This document shows positions 17,000 to 26,267 of a stretch of DNA of 64,000 nucleotides, piece after piece (position 1 is the first letter of the stretch; every line of letters starts with the position of its first letter). A program made the translations under genes and the position numbers. Source of the stretch: Phycisphaerales bacterium (GTDB lineage Bacteria > Planctomycetota > Phycisphaerae > Phycisphaerales > UBA1924); the NCBI GenBank assembly GCA_040217175.1, contig JAVJNT010000001.1, positions 1,240,001-1,304,000 of the forward strand, read 5' to 3'. Below the pieces are notes generated by a model. The model had not been told where the DNA came from. It saw only the letters and a list, made by a program, of their open reading frames with translations, and did no database searches.

Positions 17000-18043
17000 T
17001 CACGGTCGTGTCAGCCGGACAACAGCCGCCGCCGCATGAACCCGGACCGACGGATCCGGGTCGGCCAGCAGCGGCCTGATCGTGTCGAGGTGCTGGGTCT
17101 TGCCGATCTCGCCCAGGACCAATGCTGACAAAGCCCGAATAGTCGCGCGTGGATCGTCGAGGTACGCCAGCGCGATGGTGTCGCCCTGGGTCTTACCGAG
17201 TTGCGCCAGCGCGTAGACGGCCGACAGGCGGACCTCGGGCGGCAGCATGTTGCCGCGATCATCCAGACGGGCCGTCAGGAACGCAAGCTGCGTCTCGGAC
17301 GCGCGATCACCCACCTCGCCCAGGATGCGAGCCGCCAACGCCGTGGCTTCCAAGTCCTGCGCGCTCGCGGGATACAGGGCCGCCCGGATGGGTTGGATCT
17401 GCTCGCTATCTCCCAGCTTTACCATCGCCTCGCTCAGCTGGAGGTTCATCAGGCGAACGCCGCCTTGGGGCGCCAGCGGCATCGGACGGGCCGCGGCATC
17501 TCGAAGCAGCGGTACGGCCGACCGATTGTCGAGCTCGCCCAGCACGTACGCCGCCTGGGCCCGCAGCCTCGGGTCGTCGGACTGCATCAGCGCACGGACG
17601 ATCTCCTGCGTGCCGCGGTCGTCGCCGTTGGCCGCCAACGCGTACGCGGCGTTCAGCCGCACGAACGGGGAGCGATCCCGCAGCAGCGGCGCGGCTTGTG
17701 CGGCCAGGTCGGCGCGGCCTGCCTCGGCGATGCCCCCGAGCGCGACCGCCCGCACGCCGGGGCTCTGATCAGTCAGCCCTCGCTCGAGCCAGATCGTCGC
17801 GCGGCCCGGCGCCTCGAGCAGGGCCTCGAGCGCATTGCCGCGAATCACCGGATCGGCGTGCCGCGCCAGTCCCTCGAGCTGCTCAATGGCGCCCTCTCGG
17901 GCCTGCGAGAGCTGGATGGCCCCCGGCTCGGATCCCGAAGCCGCTCGGCTTGAGTGCCCACCGCCCGAGCAGCCCGCCAATGCCAACGCCGAGCAGATCA
18001 CCGCGCACGCCACCAGCGTCCTCGTCCGCACCATCGTCCGCAC
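17000..18043 (-). CDS. HEAT-repeat lipoprotein
   Basis: 347 residues. A signal sequence ends in LALAGC, with Cys25 as the lipidation site. The mature part is built of about eight alpha-helical repeats of ~35-40 residues, such as DPVIRGNALEALL, DPRLRAQAAYVLGEL and DPSVRVHAAAAVVRL, the HEAT/PBS-lyase type. These form a solenoid used for protein-protein contact, without enzyme activity. The GTG start at 18043 has GGAAGG four bases upstream; the internal ATG at 18034 is the alternative. It probably sits in the periplasm or on the outer membrane. Partners are unknown. Confidence 0.85.
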   Translation of the reverse strand: MRTMVRTRTLVACAVICSALALAGCSGGGHSSRAASGSEPGAIQLSQAREGAIEQLEGLARHADPVIRGNALEALLEAPGRATIWLERGLTDQSPGVRAVALGGIAEAGRADLAAQAAPLLRDRSPFVRLNAAYALAANGDDRGTQEIVRALMQSDDPRLRAQAAYVLGELDNRSAVPLLRDAAARPMPLAPQGGVRLMNLQLSEAMVKLGDSEQIQPIRAALYPASAQDLEATALAARILGEVGDRASETQLAFLTARLDDRGNMLPPEVRLSAVYALAQLGKTQGDTIALAYLDDPRATIRALSALVLGEIGKTQHLDTIRPLLADPDPSVRVHAAAAVVRLTRP

Positions 18044-18142
18044 CGTCCCTTCCTGAACGCCCGTCGACTTGCCGAGAGACTCCAAACCACGAATCCGAAC
18101 GTACGACCGCTGGGGTCGGATGTTCATCGCACGATCATCGGC

Positions 18143-19909
18143 TCAGCCCGGCCGCCGGCCCGACGCGAGCCCCCGCAGCAGCACCAGCAGCCCAGCCGCA
18201 AACAGCAGCCAGGGCGTCAAGAACCCGACGGCCGAATACGGCGTCGAGCGGACCGTCCGGCCCGGCACCTCGCCCATCACCACCTGCGGCGTGCGCGTCG
18301 CAAAGGTCGTACCCGCGGTCGAGACGGCATGGTTGCCCGGACCCTCGGGCATGGTCGCCTCAGTGGGTGCGATGCCGCCCCGCGCGTCGATGATCGTCGA
18401 GATGCCGGTGTTCGCCGCCCGGACGATGGGCACGCCGTTCTCGAGCGCCCGCCAGCGGGCGAGCTTGAGGTGCATGGCGCGTCCCGCGTCGCTCGTCGAG
18501 AACCAGCCGTCGTTGGTCAGGTTCACGAGCGCGTCGACGCGATCGCCGTTGCCGCGCGCCAGCCGGCGCGACACGCCAGCGTACGCGACCTCGAAGCAGA
18601 TGGGCGTGCCCACCCGCAGCGGTCCGCGTCCTTCGATCGGCACGTCGAACCACACGGGCTTCTCGCCGGCATCGAGATCGAAACGCATGCCGCCGGCCCC
18701 GATCAGAAGCAGCTTCTCCTCAAGCCAGTCCCACCGCGAGACGAGCGGGAGTACCTCGCCGAAGATGGTCAGCTTGAGCTTGTCGTACCGGGCCGCCTCG
18801 AGCCCGCCGTTCACAAAAAGGTGCGCGCTGTTGTAGAGCGCGTCGTACTCCTGCACGATGGAGCCGTCCGGGCCCGTCGACAGCCTCAGCCCATCCATGC
18901 CCGTGGCGCCGACGATCATCGGGACGCCCAGGGCCCCGTGCAACTCCAGCGCCTCGTCGGCGAAGTACGTCGCCTCGATCTGGTCGCGATCGGGCAGGTC
19001 GACGACGAAGACGAGCCCGAAACGCCGCATCTCGATGAGCGCCTGCGGGCTGATGGCCGGGCCGGGCAGCATCGTCTCGGGCCAGACGACCACGTCCGCG
19101 TTGCCGCGCGCCGAGAGCGTCATGGCCGCAAACTCGTCGAACAGCGCGACCTGGTCTTCCATCGACCACGCCATCCGGTTGTCTTGCGGCACGTTCGTCT
19201 GCACGATGGCCACGCGAGCGCCGCTGGGCTGGCCGGGCTTCGGCGCGACGAATCCGAGCCCGAGCAGGATCGCCAGCGGCGCAATCGCCAGAGTCGCCAT
19301 GCGTGTGAGGTCGTCGCGGGAGCCGAGCAGCAGGGTCAGCGCCGCCGCCACCAGCGCAACCGCGAAGCTCACGCCGTACGCCCCCACCCACGCACCGCTC
19401 GCGGAGATGATGGGCGCATCGATGAGCGGGTGGCCCGCCAGCAGCCATGCATACCCGCCGAAGAGCACGCTGCCGCGGAAGACCTCGACGAACGACCACG
19501 CGATCGCGAGCAGGCAAGCCGTCAAGACCGGCCCGCCGCGCCCGCGGACGGCGATCGCCGCCAGCAGCACGAATACGCCCGCCCACGCGCCCTGCAGCAG
19601 CATGCCCGGGAAGAAGCCGACGGGCGAGACCTTGAACATCCACGCGTGGGTGATGATCCACAGCGGCAGCGAGCCGACCCATGCGCCCGCGGCGGTCCGC
19701 CAGATGACTCGGCGGCCGGCCTTTGCGGCGAACAGGACGATGGCCATCAGCGGCACGGGCGCCAGCAGCGCGAAGGGCCACCACGCCAGCGGTTCGCTCG
19801 CTAGCAGGCCCAGGACGGCGTACGCGAACCCTGCGGCGGCGCCGAAGAGCGACCAGTGCAGCCCCTTGGTCGGGCGCACGAGGGCGGCGCTGCGGGCCTG
19901 GGCGGTCAC
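18143..19909 (-). CDS. lnt: Apolipoprotein N-acyltransferase
   Basis: 588 residues. About seven N-terminal membrane helices (1-220) precede a nitrilase-fold periplasmic domain. The catalytic triad is visible as Glu278 (WPET), Lys377 (YDKLKL) and Cys438 (TPICFE). The enzyme adds the third acyl chain to lipoproteins, which fits the many lipoproteins in this window and a Gram-negative-type envelope. The GTG start overlaps the stop of accD by four bases (GTGA), so the two are likely coupled. It is longer than E. coli Lnt (512), mainly because of insertions in the soluble part. Confidence 0.95.
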   Translation of the reverse strand: MTAQARSAALVRPTKGLHWSLFGAAAGFAYAVLGLLASEPLAWWPFALLAPVPLMAIVLFAAKAGRRVIWRTAAGAWVGSLPLWIITHAWMFKVSPVGFFPGMLLQGAWAGVFVLLAAIAVRGRGGPVLTACLLAIAWSFVEVFRGSVLFGGYAWLLAGHPLIDAPIISASGAWVGAYGVSFAVALVAAALTLLLGSRDDLTRMATLAIAPLAILLGLGFVAPKPGQPSGARVAIVQTNVPQDNRMAWSMEDQVALFDEFAAMTLSARGNADVVVWPETMLPGPAISPQALIEMRRFGLVFVVDLPDRDQIEATYFADEALELHGALGVPMIVGATGMDGLRLSTGPDGSIVQEYDALYNSAHLFVNGGLEAARYDKLKLTIFGEVLPLVSRWDWLEEKLLLIGAGGMRFDLDAGEKPVWFDVPIEGRGPLRVGTPICFEVAYAGVSRRLARGNGDRVDALVNLTNDGWFSTSDAGRAMHLKLARWRALENGVPIVRAANTGISTIIDARGGIAPTEATMPEGPGNHAVSTAGTTFATRTPQVVMGEVPGRTVRSTPYSAVGFLTPWLLFAAGLLVLLRGLASGRRPG

Positions 19910-20781
19910 AGGCCGGCGTAGTCGATCAGGCGTGCGAGCTCGTTACGCAGCTCGGCCCGGTGCACGATCTTGTCGATCAAGCCGTGCTCGAGGCAGAACT
20001 CCGAACGCTGGAAGCCCTCGGGCAGCTCCTGGCGGATCGTCTGGCGGATGACGCGCGGGCCGGCAAAGCCGATGAGCGCGCCCGGCTCGGCGATGATGAC
20101 GTCGCCCAGCATCGCGAACGAGGCCGTGACGCCGCCGGTGGTCGGATCGGCCAGCACGCTGATGAAGAGCCCGCCGGCCTTGTCGTGGCGCGCCAGGGCG
20201 GCGCTGCTCTTGGCCATCTGCATGAGGCTCAGCGTGCTCTCCTGCATGCGCGCGCCGCCCGAGCAGCTCACGACGATGACCGGGAGCGAGCGCTCGGTCG
20301 CCAGCTCGATCGACCGCGTGACCGTCTCGCCCACGACGCTGCCCATCGAGCCCATCATGAACCCGAGGTCGAGCGAGCACAGCACCGCCTGGCGGCCCTT
20401 GATGAAGCCGACGCCCGCGACGACCGCGTCGTGGCGGCCCGTTCGCTTCTGCTCGGCCTCCAGCCGTCCCGCGTAGGGCTTGAGGTCCTCGAACTTGAGC
20501 GGGTCCTTCGGGCGGAGGTCCTCGAACATGGCCTCGAAGCTGCCCTGGTCGGCGAGCTGGCTGATGCGCTCGCCGGCCTGGATGCGGTAGTGGTGGCCGC
20601 ACTCGGGGCAGACGTGGAGGTTGGCCTCCATCTGCTTGCGGTAGATGAGCTGCTCGCAGCCCGGGCAGCGCAGCCACAGGCCCTCGGGCACCTGGCTTCG
20701 TCGCTCGGGTCGCAGTTCCGACCAGGTGCGCGGCTTGGCGGTCGTGGCAGTCGTTGAGGCCATGGACCGATTGTTGGCCAT
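19906..20781 (-). CDS. accD: Acetyl-CoA carboxylase carboxyltransferase beta subunit
   Basis: 291 residues. A four-Cys zinc ribbon (Cys39, Cys42, Cys58, Cys61) is followed by the crotonase-like carboxyltransferase domain, with SCSGGARMQEST and GGLFISVLADPTTGGVTAS. Together with AccA, which is not in this window, it transfers CO2 from carboxybiotin to acetyl-CoA, the first step of fatty-acid synthesis. The ATG at 20781 has GGAG five bases upstream. It is followed directly by lnt, linking fatty-acid and lipoprotein acylation genes. Confidence 0.96.
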   Translation of the reverse strand: MANNRSMASTTATTAKPRTWSELRPERRSQVPEGLWLRCPGCEQLIYRKQMEANLHVCPECGHHYRIQAGERISQLADQGSFEAMFEDLRPKDPLKFEDLKPYAGRLEAEQKRTGRHDAVVAGVGFIKGRQAVLCSLDLGFMMGSMGSVVGETVTRSIELATERSLPVIVVSCSGGARMQESTLSLMQMAKSSAALARHDKAGGLFISVLADPTTGGVTASFAMLGDVIIAEPGALIGFAGPRVIRQTIRQELPEGFQRSEFCLEHGLIDKIVHRAELRNELARLIDYAGL

Positions 20782-20856
20782 CGGAGCTCCGGGAATTCAG
20801 TTTTTGTTCTCGGACGTGTCGGGCCGCGGCGGCGGCTCACTCGGGGCTTCGTCGCC

Positions 20857-21465
20857 CTACACGGCCTTGGCGGGCACGATCTCGTCTCGCCGCACCCGCA
20901 GGCTCGCCAGCTTCGGGCCGGCGGCGGTGGCGTCCCACCCCTCGGCCATCTCGCGGCCCTCGAACCGGTTGAGCAGCACGTGGAAGGCCATCGGCCGCAC
21001 GACCACGGCAACGTGCTTGCCCTTGCCATTGAGCTTGTCGAGCCCCTTGGCCAGGGCGTTGAGCAGCCGGGCCTCGGCGTCGGCAAACGATTCGCCTTGT
21101 GGCGCAACGACCGACGTGGGGTCTTCTCGCCACTGCTTGAAGGCGCCCGGGAAGCGATCCTGGAGCTGCTCCATGCGCTGGCCTTCCCACAGGCCCAAGT
21201 CGATCTCGCGGAGGTCGTCGAACGTGCGGACCTTCTTGTCGGTCAGCTTGCCGATGTGGTGGGCCGTCTGGCTCGACGCCTCGTCGGGGCCGGTCAGGAT
21301 GCCCGTGATGGCGGACAGGTCCTCGTCGCGCAGGGCAGCGGTCAGTTCCTCGCCCCAGGCCTTGCAGGCCGGCAGGTCGCAGTCTCCGCCCAGGCGGCCG
21401 GTCTCGTCCCACTCGGTCCGAGAGCACCGCACGAGCAGCAGGTTCACTTCCGAAGGGGTAGCCAT
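20857..21465 (-). CDS. Histidine-phosphatase-fold protein lacking the catalytic histidines
   Basis: 202 residues. The fold pattern is that of the phosphoglycerate mutase/histidine phosphatase superfamily: a LLLVRxxxTEWDETGRLGG start, REIDLGLWEGQ around 87-97, and GESFADAEARL. However, the RHG motif reads RCS (Arg13-Cys14-Ser15), so the phospho-acceptor His is replaced by Cys. The second conserved His, usually in an SHG motif, is Arg157-Pro158 (VVVRPMAF). The protein is therefore probably not a conventional phosphatase and may bind a phosphorylated ligand. The ATG at 21465 has GAGGA upstream. It lies 75 bases before accD on the same strand. Confidence 0.82.
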   Translation of the reverse strand: MATPSEVNLLLVRCSRTEWDETGRLGGDCDLPACKAWGEELTAALRDEDLSAITGILTGPDEASSQTAHHIGKLTDKKVRTFDDLREIDLGLWEGQRMEQLQDRFPGAFKQWREDPTSVVAPQGESFADAEARLLNALAKGLDKLNGKGKHVAVVVRPMAFHVLLNRFEGREMAEGWDATAAGPKLASLRVRRDEIVPAKAV

Positions 21466-21586
21466 GCATTCCTCGCAGGGCCGGCGAAAGAGGTGGGCAC
21501 GAGCCCGATCATCCCGCCGGCGGGTCCCGGTCGCAACCCCGGGAACCCAAACTGTACCGGGTCGATACGCCCGGTCCGATCTCAAA

Positions 21587-21627
21587 GCATCGCATTCCTG
21601 ACGAATCCTGATCGCCGAATGCGATGC
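21587..21627 (-). terminator. Stem-loop after rpe, possible weak terminator
   Basis: An 11-base perfect inverted repeat, GCATCGCATTC (21587-21597) and GAATGCGATGC (21617-21627), surrounds a 19-base loop. It lies about 40 bases past the rpe stop. On the minus strand it is followed by TTTGAG, a poor U-tract. It could be a terminator or an mRNA-stabilising hairpin. Confidence 0.4.
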
Positions 21628-21665
21628 CTACGACCGGATAACCCCGACCGTCGCCCTTTTGATCG

Positions 21666-22388
21666 CTACTGCTTGCCCGATTCGCCACGCATCTGGGAGA
21701 TCACCGATGCTCGATCTTCCGGGGAAACCCTGAATACCGCCGAGGCCGCCGCAAGCACGTCGGCTCCGGATTCGAGCAGTCCCGGGGCCTGCATGGGCCC
21801 CGCGCCGCCGTCGACCTCGATGCGCACGTCCGGGGCGAGGCGACGGACGTGGCGGATCTTGTCCAGCGCGGCCGGATCGAAGGCCTGGCCCGCGAACCCG
21901 GCCCGGATGGCCATGATGAGCACGAGGTCGCAGTGCGGCAGCAGGTCGTCGGCCTTCTCGACGGGCGTCGGGCCGTCGATGGCGATGCCGACGGACATGC
22001 CCAGCGAGCGGACCTTCTCGAACAGGTCTCGGGCGACGCTGCCCGCGAGCGCCTCGACGTGGAACGTCAGGTGGCCCGCGCCTGCCTTGGCGAAGGGCTC
22101 GGCGAAGAGGTCGGGGCGCTCGATCATGAGGTGGACGTCGAAGAACGCGTCGGGCAGGTCGGCCTTGAGCGAGGCGAGCATGTCGACGCCCAGGGCCAGG
22201 TTGGGCACGAGGTGGCCGTCCATGACGTCGTAGTGGAGCATGTCGCCGCCGGCGTCGAGGGCGCTGCGGCACTCTTCTCCCAGTCGGGCGTAGTCGGCAG
22301 CGAGGATCGAGGGCGCGATGAGCGGCAGTTGCGGGGGCTGGGTGATGGGATTGGCGACGGCGCTGGAGGACCGGGCGTGGGTGGGCAT
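21666..22388 (-). CDS. rpe: Ribulose-phosphate 3-epimerase (divergent)
   Basis: 240 residues with a TIM-barrel pattern. Start IAPSILAADYARLGEE, then YDVMDGHLVPN with the catalytic Asp, FDVHLMIERP, and IEVDGGAG with the second catalytic Asp are all typical of Rpe, which interconverts ribulose-5-P and xylulose-5-P. The usual NPGFGGQ loop reads RAGFAGQ (IMAIRAGFAGQAF), and the phosphate-binding GSA near the end reads AASA, so it is a divergent member. A related pentose- or allulose-phosphate epimerase cannot be excluded. The ATG at 22388 was chosen, which gives about 20 extra N-terminal residues before the barrel. Confidence 0.85.
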   Translation of the reverse strand: MPTHARSSSAVANPITQPPQLPLIAPSILAADYARLGEECRSALDAGGDMLHYDVMDGHLVPNLALGVDMLASLKADLPDAFFDVHLMIERPDLFAEPFAKAGAGHLTFHVEALAGSVARDLFEKVRSLGMSVGIAIDGPTPVEKADDLLPHCDLVLIMAIRAGFAGQAFDPAALDKIRHVRRLAPDVRIEVDGGAGPMQAPGLLESGADVLAAASAVFRVSPEDRASVISQMRGESGKQ

Positions 22389-22484
22389 GGCGGGATCGTA
22401 AACCGCCCGCGGGGCTCTACCATCGCCCGGCCGCCGCAAAGTGACGGCGATGGCCGGCCCAGTTGAGAGAGGAAGACTCGCGCG

Positions 22485-23921
22485 ATGACCACCTCACCGC
22501 CCGCTCACACCACGCTCGAAGACGTCGCCCCGGCCGTTGAGGCGGCCGGCCAGGGGCACCTGCTGGCGTACGTGGACGAACTCGATGATGCGGCGAAGGC
22601 GGCGTTTGCGCGCCAGCTCGCGGCGGTCGACTGGGACGCGCTGCCGGGCGTGATCGAGCGGTACCGGCATGCCGGCGCTGCCGAGTCGTTCGGCAGCATG
22701 GAGCCGCCGGTGGTGTGCGGCGTGGATGGCGCCGCGGGCGATCGGGCGATCGACGGTGAGGCAGCACGGGCGGCGGGGCTCGAGATGATCAGGGCCGGCA
22801 AGATCGCGGCGCTCACGGTCGCCGGCGGCCAGGGCACGCGGCTTGGCTTCGACGGGCCCAAGGGCACGCTGCCCATCGGGCCGGCGAGCGGGCGGACGCT
22901 GTTCGAGGTGTTCGCCGCTCAGATCCGGTCGGCGGGCGCCTGGGCGGGGCGGCCGATCCCGTGGCTGATCATGACCAGCCCGCAAAACCACGGGCAGACG
23001 CTGGCGTTCTTCGAGGCGCGGGACTGGCTGGGGCTCGATCGCGGGCAGCTCCGCTTCTTCGAGCAGGGGGTGATGCCGAGCTTCTGCCCCAGGACCGGGC
23101 GGCTGCTGCTGGCGAGAAAGGGCACGCTGGCGACGAATCCCGATGGGCACGGGGGCGTCGTGCGGGCGCTCACGCGCTCGGGCGAGCTGGATCGGCTGGA
23201 GCGCGAGGGCGTGGAGCAGCTCAGCTACTTTCAGGTCGACAACCCGCTGGTGACGCCGGTGGATCCGGTGTTCCTCGGCGCGCATGCGGGCGCGGGCGGT
23301 GCGCCGAGCTCGGGCGAGTTCTCGAGCAAGATGGTGGCCAAGGCGGACGCCTCGGAGAAGGTCGGCGTGTTCGCGGTGTGCGACGGAAAGACGCGGGTGG
23401 TCGAGTATTCGGATCTTCCTGAGGAGCTAGCGGGCGCGACCGATGCATCCGGGAAGCTGCGGTTCGAGGCGGGATCGGTTGCGATCCATGCGGCGTCGGT
23501 CGCGTTCCTGCGGGCCGTGGAAGACGCGGGCGAGGCGGCGCTGCCGTTCCACCGGGCGTTCAAGAAGGTGCCGCACGTGGATGCGGATACGGGCTCGTTC
23601 GTCGAGCCGGGCGAGCCCAACGCGGTGAAGCTCGAGCGGTTCGTGTTCGACGCGATCCCGGTCGCGCGGCAGTCGATGGTGATGCGGGTCGAGCGCGCGC
23701 ACGAGTTCGCGCCCACGAAGAACCCCACGGGCGTCGACAGCGTGGAGAGTGCGCGGCACTTGCAGAGCGCACGGGCCGAGGCGTGGCTGCGGGCGCGCGG
23801 GCACGATGTGCCGGCGGGCTGCACGCTCGAGCTCTCGGGGGCGGCGGCGTGGGCCGAGGCGGCGGGGCTCGACTACGCCCCCACCGCCGAGCCCGAGCCG
23901 AGCCGGGCCGCGGTGCTCTGA
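22485..23921 (+). CDS. UDP-N-acetylhexosamine pyrophosphorylase-like (UAP1/AGX type) nucleotidyltransferase
   Basis: 478 residues. The nucleotide-binding loop LTVAGGQGTRLGFDGPKG (110-127), then PIGPASGRTLFEVFA, QVDNPLVTPVDPVF and SSKMVAKADASEKVGVF match the eukaryotic-type UDPGP family (UAP1/AGX, UGP). It would make UDP-GlcNAc or a related UDP-sugar from UTP and sugar-1-phosphate in the cytoplasm. This is the eukaryote-like pyrophosphorylase rather than GlmU, which would be expected elsewhere in the genome. The ATG at 22485 is preceded by a purine-rich GAGAGGAAG about ten bases upstream. The stop overlaps the ATG of the next gene (TGATG). Confidence 0.88.
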   Translation: MTTSPPAHTTLEDVAPAVEAAGQGHLLAYVDELDDAAKAAFARQLAAVDWDALPGVIERYRHAGAAESFGSMEPPVVCGVDGAAGDRAIDGEAARAAGLEMIRAGKIAALTVAGGQGTRLGFDGPKGTLPIGPASGRTLFEVFAAQIRSAGAWAGRPIPWLIMTSPQNHGQTLAFFEARDWLGLDRGQLRFFEQGVMPSFCPRTGRLLLARKGTLATNPDGHGGVVRALTRSGELDRLEREGVEQLSYFQVDNPLVTPVDPVFLGAHAGAGGAPSSGEFSSKMVAKADASEKVGVFAVCDGKTRVVEYSDLPEELAGATDASGKLRFEAGSVAIHAASVAFLRAVEDAGEAALPFHRAFKKVPHVDADTGSFVEPGEPNAVKLERFVFDAIPVARQSMVMRVERAHEFAPTKNPTGVDSVESARHLQSARAEAWLRARGHDVPAGCTLELSGAAAWAEAAGLDYAPTAEPEPSRAAVL

Positions 23922-24754
23922 TGGGCTCGTACCCGGGGTCGATGCTGAAGCTGGCCCGTGCGCTCGAGGAGCGGACGCGGTTCGAGACGCTTGCGGGCGG
24001 CGTGCCGGCGCTGATCGCTCACCCGGATTGGGAGGCCCGCGCCCCGCTGGTGCTGTGGATGCACGGGCGGACGAGCCGCAAGGAGATCGACTCGGGTCGC
24101 TACCTGCGGCTGATCCGGGCGGGCATCGCCGTGTGTGCGATCGACCTGCCGGGGCACGGCGATCGGAGCGAGGCGCGGCTGCAGGACGCCGAGGGAACGG
24201 TCGAGATGCTCGCGGCGGCGCTGCCGGAGGTCGACCGGGTGCTCGAGTCGCTGCTGGGTGGACCGCACGGGGCGATGTTCGATGGCGGAAGACTCGGCAT
24301 CGGCGGCATCTCGGCGGGCGGCATGGTGACGCTACGTCGGCTGTGCGAGCCGCACGGCTTCGCGTGCGCCGCGGTCGAGGCGACGACGGGGTGGCTCGAG
24401 GGGCTGTACTTCCCCGAGGGCGGCGGCGAGGGCCGCTGGCCCGTGGACCATGCGCGCGAGGCGGTCGAGGCCGTCGACCCGATGGCGCACCTGGACGGAT
24501 TCGAGCCGCTGCCGCTTCTTGCGCTGCACAGCCAAGCGGATGAATTGGTGCCGTTCTCGGTACAGGATCGATTCATCGGGCGGTTGCGCGATCATTACGA
24601 GGCGAAGGGCGCCGATCCCGAGCTCGTGGAGTTGACCACCTGGGCCGAAACGGGCGCGCCGCAGGAGCACCTGGGCTTCGGGCGATTCTCGAATGAAGCG
24701 AAGAACCTGCAGGTCGAGTTCTTTCAGAAACGCCTGCTGGGCAGCGCATCGTGA
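23921..24754 (+). CDS. Alpha/beta-hydrolase of the dienelactone/acyl-peptidase-like type
   Basis: 277 residues. The alpha/beta-hydrolase core is clear: oxyanion segment LVLWMHGRTSRK, CAIDLPGHGDRSE, nucleophile elbow GGISAGGM with Ser131, acid in HSQADELVPF, and a likely catalytic His in PQEHLGFG. There is no signal peptide, so it is cytoplasmic. The substrate is unknown, probably an ester. The ATG overlaps the stop of the pyrophosphorylase gene, and its own stop overlaps the GTG of the MFS gene, so the three form one operon. Confidence 0.85.
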   Translation: MGSYPGSMLKLARALEERTRFETLAGGVPALIAHPDWEARAPLVLWMHGRTSRKEIDSGRYLRLIRAGIAVCAIDLPGHGDRSEARLQDAEGTVEMLAAALPEVDRVLESLLGGPHGAMFDGGRLGIGGISAGGMVTLRRLCEPHGFACAAVEATTGWLEGLYFPEGGGEGRWPVDHAREAVEAVDPMAHLDGFEPLPLLALHSQADELVPFSVQDRFIGRLRDHYEAKGADPELVELTTWAETGAPQEHLGFGRFSNEAKNLQVEFFQKRLLGSAS

Positions 24755-26217
24755 AGCTCAACCCGTTCCATGGCCTGCCCAACCGCAAGGAGGTGTGGGC
24801 GTGGGGCATGTTCGACTTTGCCAATCAGAGCTTCACGCTGCTGATCATCACCCTGTTGTTCAGCGTGTACGTGACGCGGGTGGTCGTGCCGCAGCCGGTG
24901 CTCGATGGGGCGGTGGCCGAGCAGGTCGAGCGGATCCTGAGTAATGAGCTCGAGAAGGAAGCCGCGCCGGCCGAGGTTCAAGATGCCTACGACCGCGTGC
25001 AGGAGGCCGAGGCGAGCGGGAAGCTCGCCTGGTCGCTGATGCAGGGAACGTCGCTGCTGATCGTGGTGCTCGTCAGCCCGTTCGTTGGAGCGTGGGGCGA
25101 TATCCGCGGCCGGCGCAAGCTCGTCTTGATGAGTACGGGTGTGGCGTGCGGCGTGCTGACGTGCATGCTGGGGTTCGTGGGGCCGGGCATGGTCATCCTG
25201 GCGGCGGCGCTCTACATACCCGCAAACATCTGCTACCAGGTGGGCGAGAACTTCCTGGCGTCGTTCCTGCCGAGCGTTTCGACGCGGCGGACGATCGGGC
25301 GTGTGAGCGCGATTGGCTGGACGATGGGCTACGTGGGCGCCCTGTCGCTGCTGGCGATCGTGCTGGGCATGATGCTGGCATTCGGGCTGCAGGACCCCGG
25401 TCGCTGGCGTGTGTTCTTCGTGTTCGCGGGGGTGTGGTTCCTGCTGGGCATCATCGCGCCGGGGGTGATCCTGAAGAAGGACTGTCGGCCGGCGATCGAG
25501 GCGGTTGACCCGTTGCGAGAGGCCGTGCGGCGGGTGCGCAAGTCGCTGGCCGGCGCCGGTCAGTTCGGCGAGCTCCGGCGGTTCCTGATTGCCTTCCTGG
25601 TATACGGGTTCGGGGTGCAGACGTTCATCGCCTTCGCGGCGATCATCGCGCGGGACTTTAACTTCACCGACGAGCTGCTGGTCGTGTTTACGGCTCAGTT
25701 GACCATCACGGCGGGCATCGCGGCGGTGGTGACCAGCACGTTCCAGGATCGTGTTGGTGCGAAGGTGACGGTGCTGTTCTACCTGGGCGTGTGGGTGGTG
25801 AGCTGCCTGGCGATGGTGGCGATGAGCATCGTCTGGCCGCACGGCGGGCCACAATGGCCGGTGTGGGTCGTGGGCAACGGGCTTGGCTTCGGGCTGGGGG
25901 GCATCGGGACGGCGTCGAGGTCGATGGTCGGCCGGCTGACGCCCGAGCACCGGACGGCCGAGTTCTTCGGGCTCTGGGGCATGGTGTACAAGTTTGCTGG
26001 CGCGGTGGGCGTGCTCGGGTTCGGCATCGTGGCCCGATTTGCTGGCGAGACCGCGTCGTTGCTGCTGCTGGCGGGCTTCTTCGCGGGCGGCTTGCTGCTG
26101 ACGCTCCGCGTGCACGAGACGCGGGGCGTGCGGCAGGCTCGGAAGGCCGAGCGGAGCTTTGCGCTCGAATCCGGCGTCTCGCCCAGGGCGAGCGAGCGGC
26201 CGAATTCACAGGACTGA
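24751..26217 (+). CDS. MFS transporter, UMF1/Atg22-like family
   Basis: 488 residues with about twelve hydrophobic segments. The first (EVWAWGMFDFANQSFTLLI) carries the WxxYDxANxxF-like signature of the UMF1/Atg22 MFS family, here as FDFANQSF. The first periplasmic/cytosolic loop (about 45-95) is long and charged, a habit of this family. The substrate is unknown; Atg22 relatives export amino acids. The start is GTG at 24751, overlapping the upstream stop by four bases (GTGA). Confidence 0.88.
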   Translation: MKLNPFHGLPNRKEVWAWGMFDFANQSFTLLIITLLFSVYVTRVVVPQPVLDGAVAEQVERILSNELEKEAAPAEVQDAYDRVQEAEASGKLAWSLMQGTSLLIVVLVSPFVGAWGDIRGRRKLVLMSTGVACGVLTCMLGFVGPGMVILAAALYIPANICYQVGENFLASFLPSVSTRRTIGRVSAIGWTMGYVGALSLLAIVLGMMLAFGLQDPGRWRVFFVFAGVWFLLGIIAPGVILKKDCRPAIEAVDPLREAVRRVRKSLAGAGQFGELRRFLIAFLVYGFGVQTFIAFAAIIARDFNFTDELLVVFTAQLTITAGIAAVVTSTFQDRVGAKVTVLFYLGVWVVSCLAMVAMSIVWPHGGPQWPVWVVGNGLGFGLGGIGTASRSMVGRLTPEHRTAEFFGLWGMVYKFAGAVGVLGFGIVARFAGETASLLLLAGFFAGGLLLTLRVHETRGVRQARKAERSFALESGVSPRASERPNSQD

Positions 26218-26267
26218 TCGGGGAAAACGCGTCCGCCCGGGCACCCGCGTCTTGCTATGCTGGCGGC

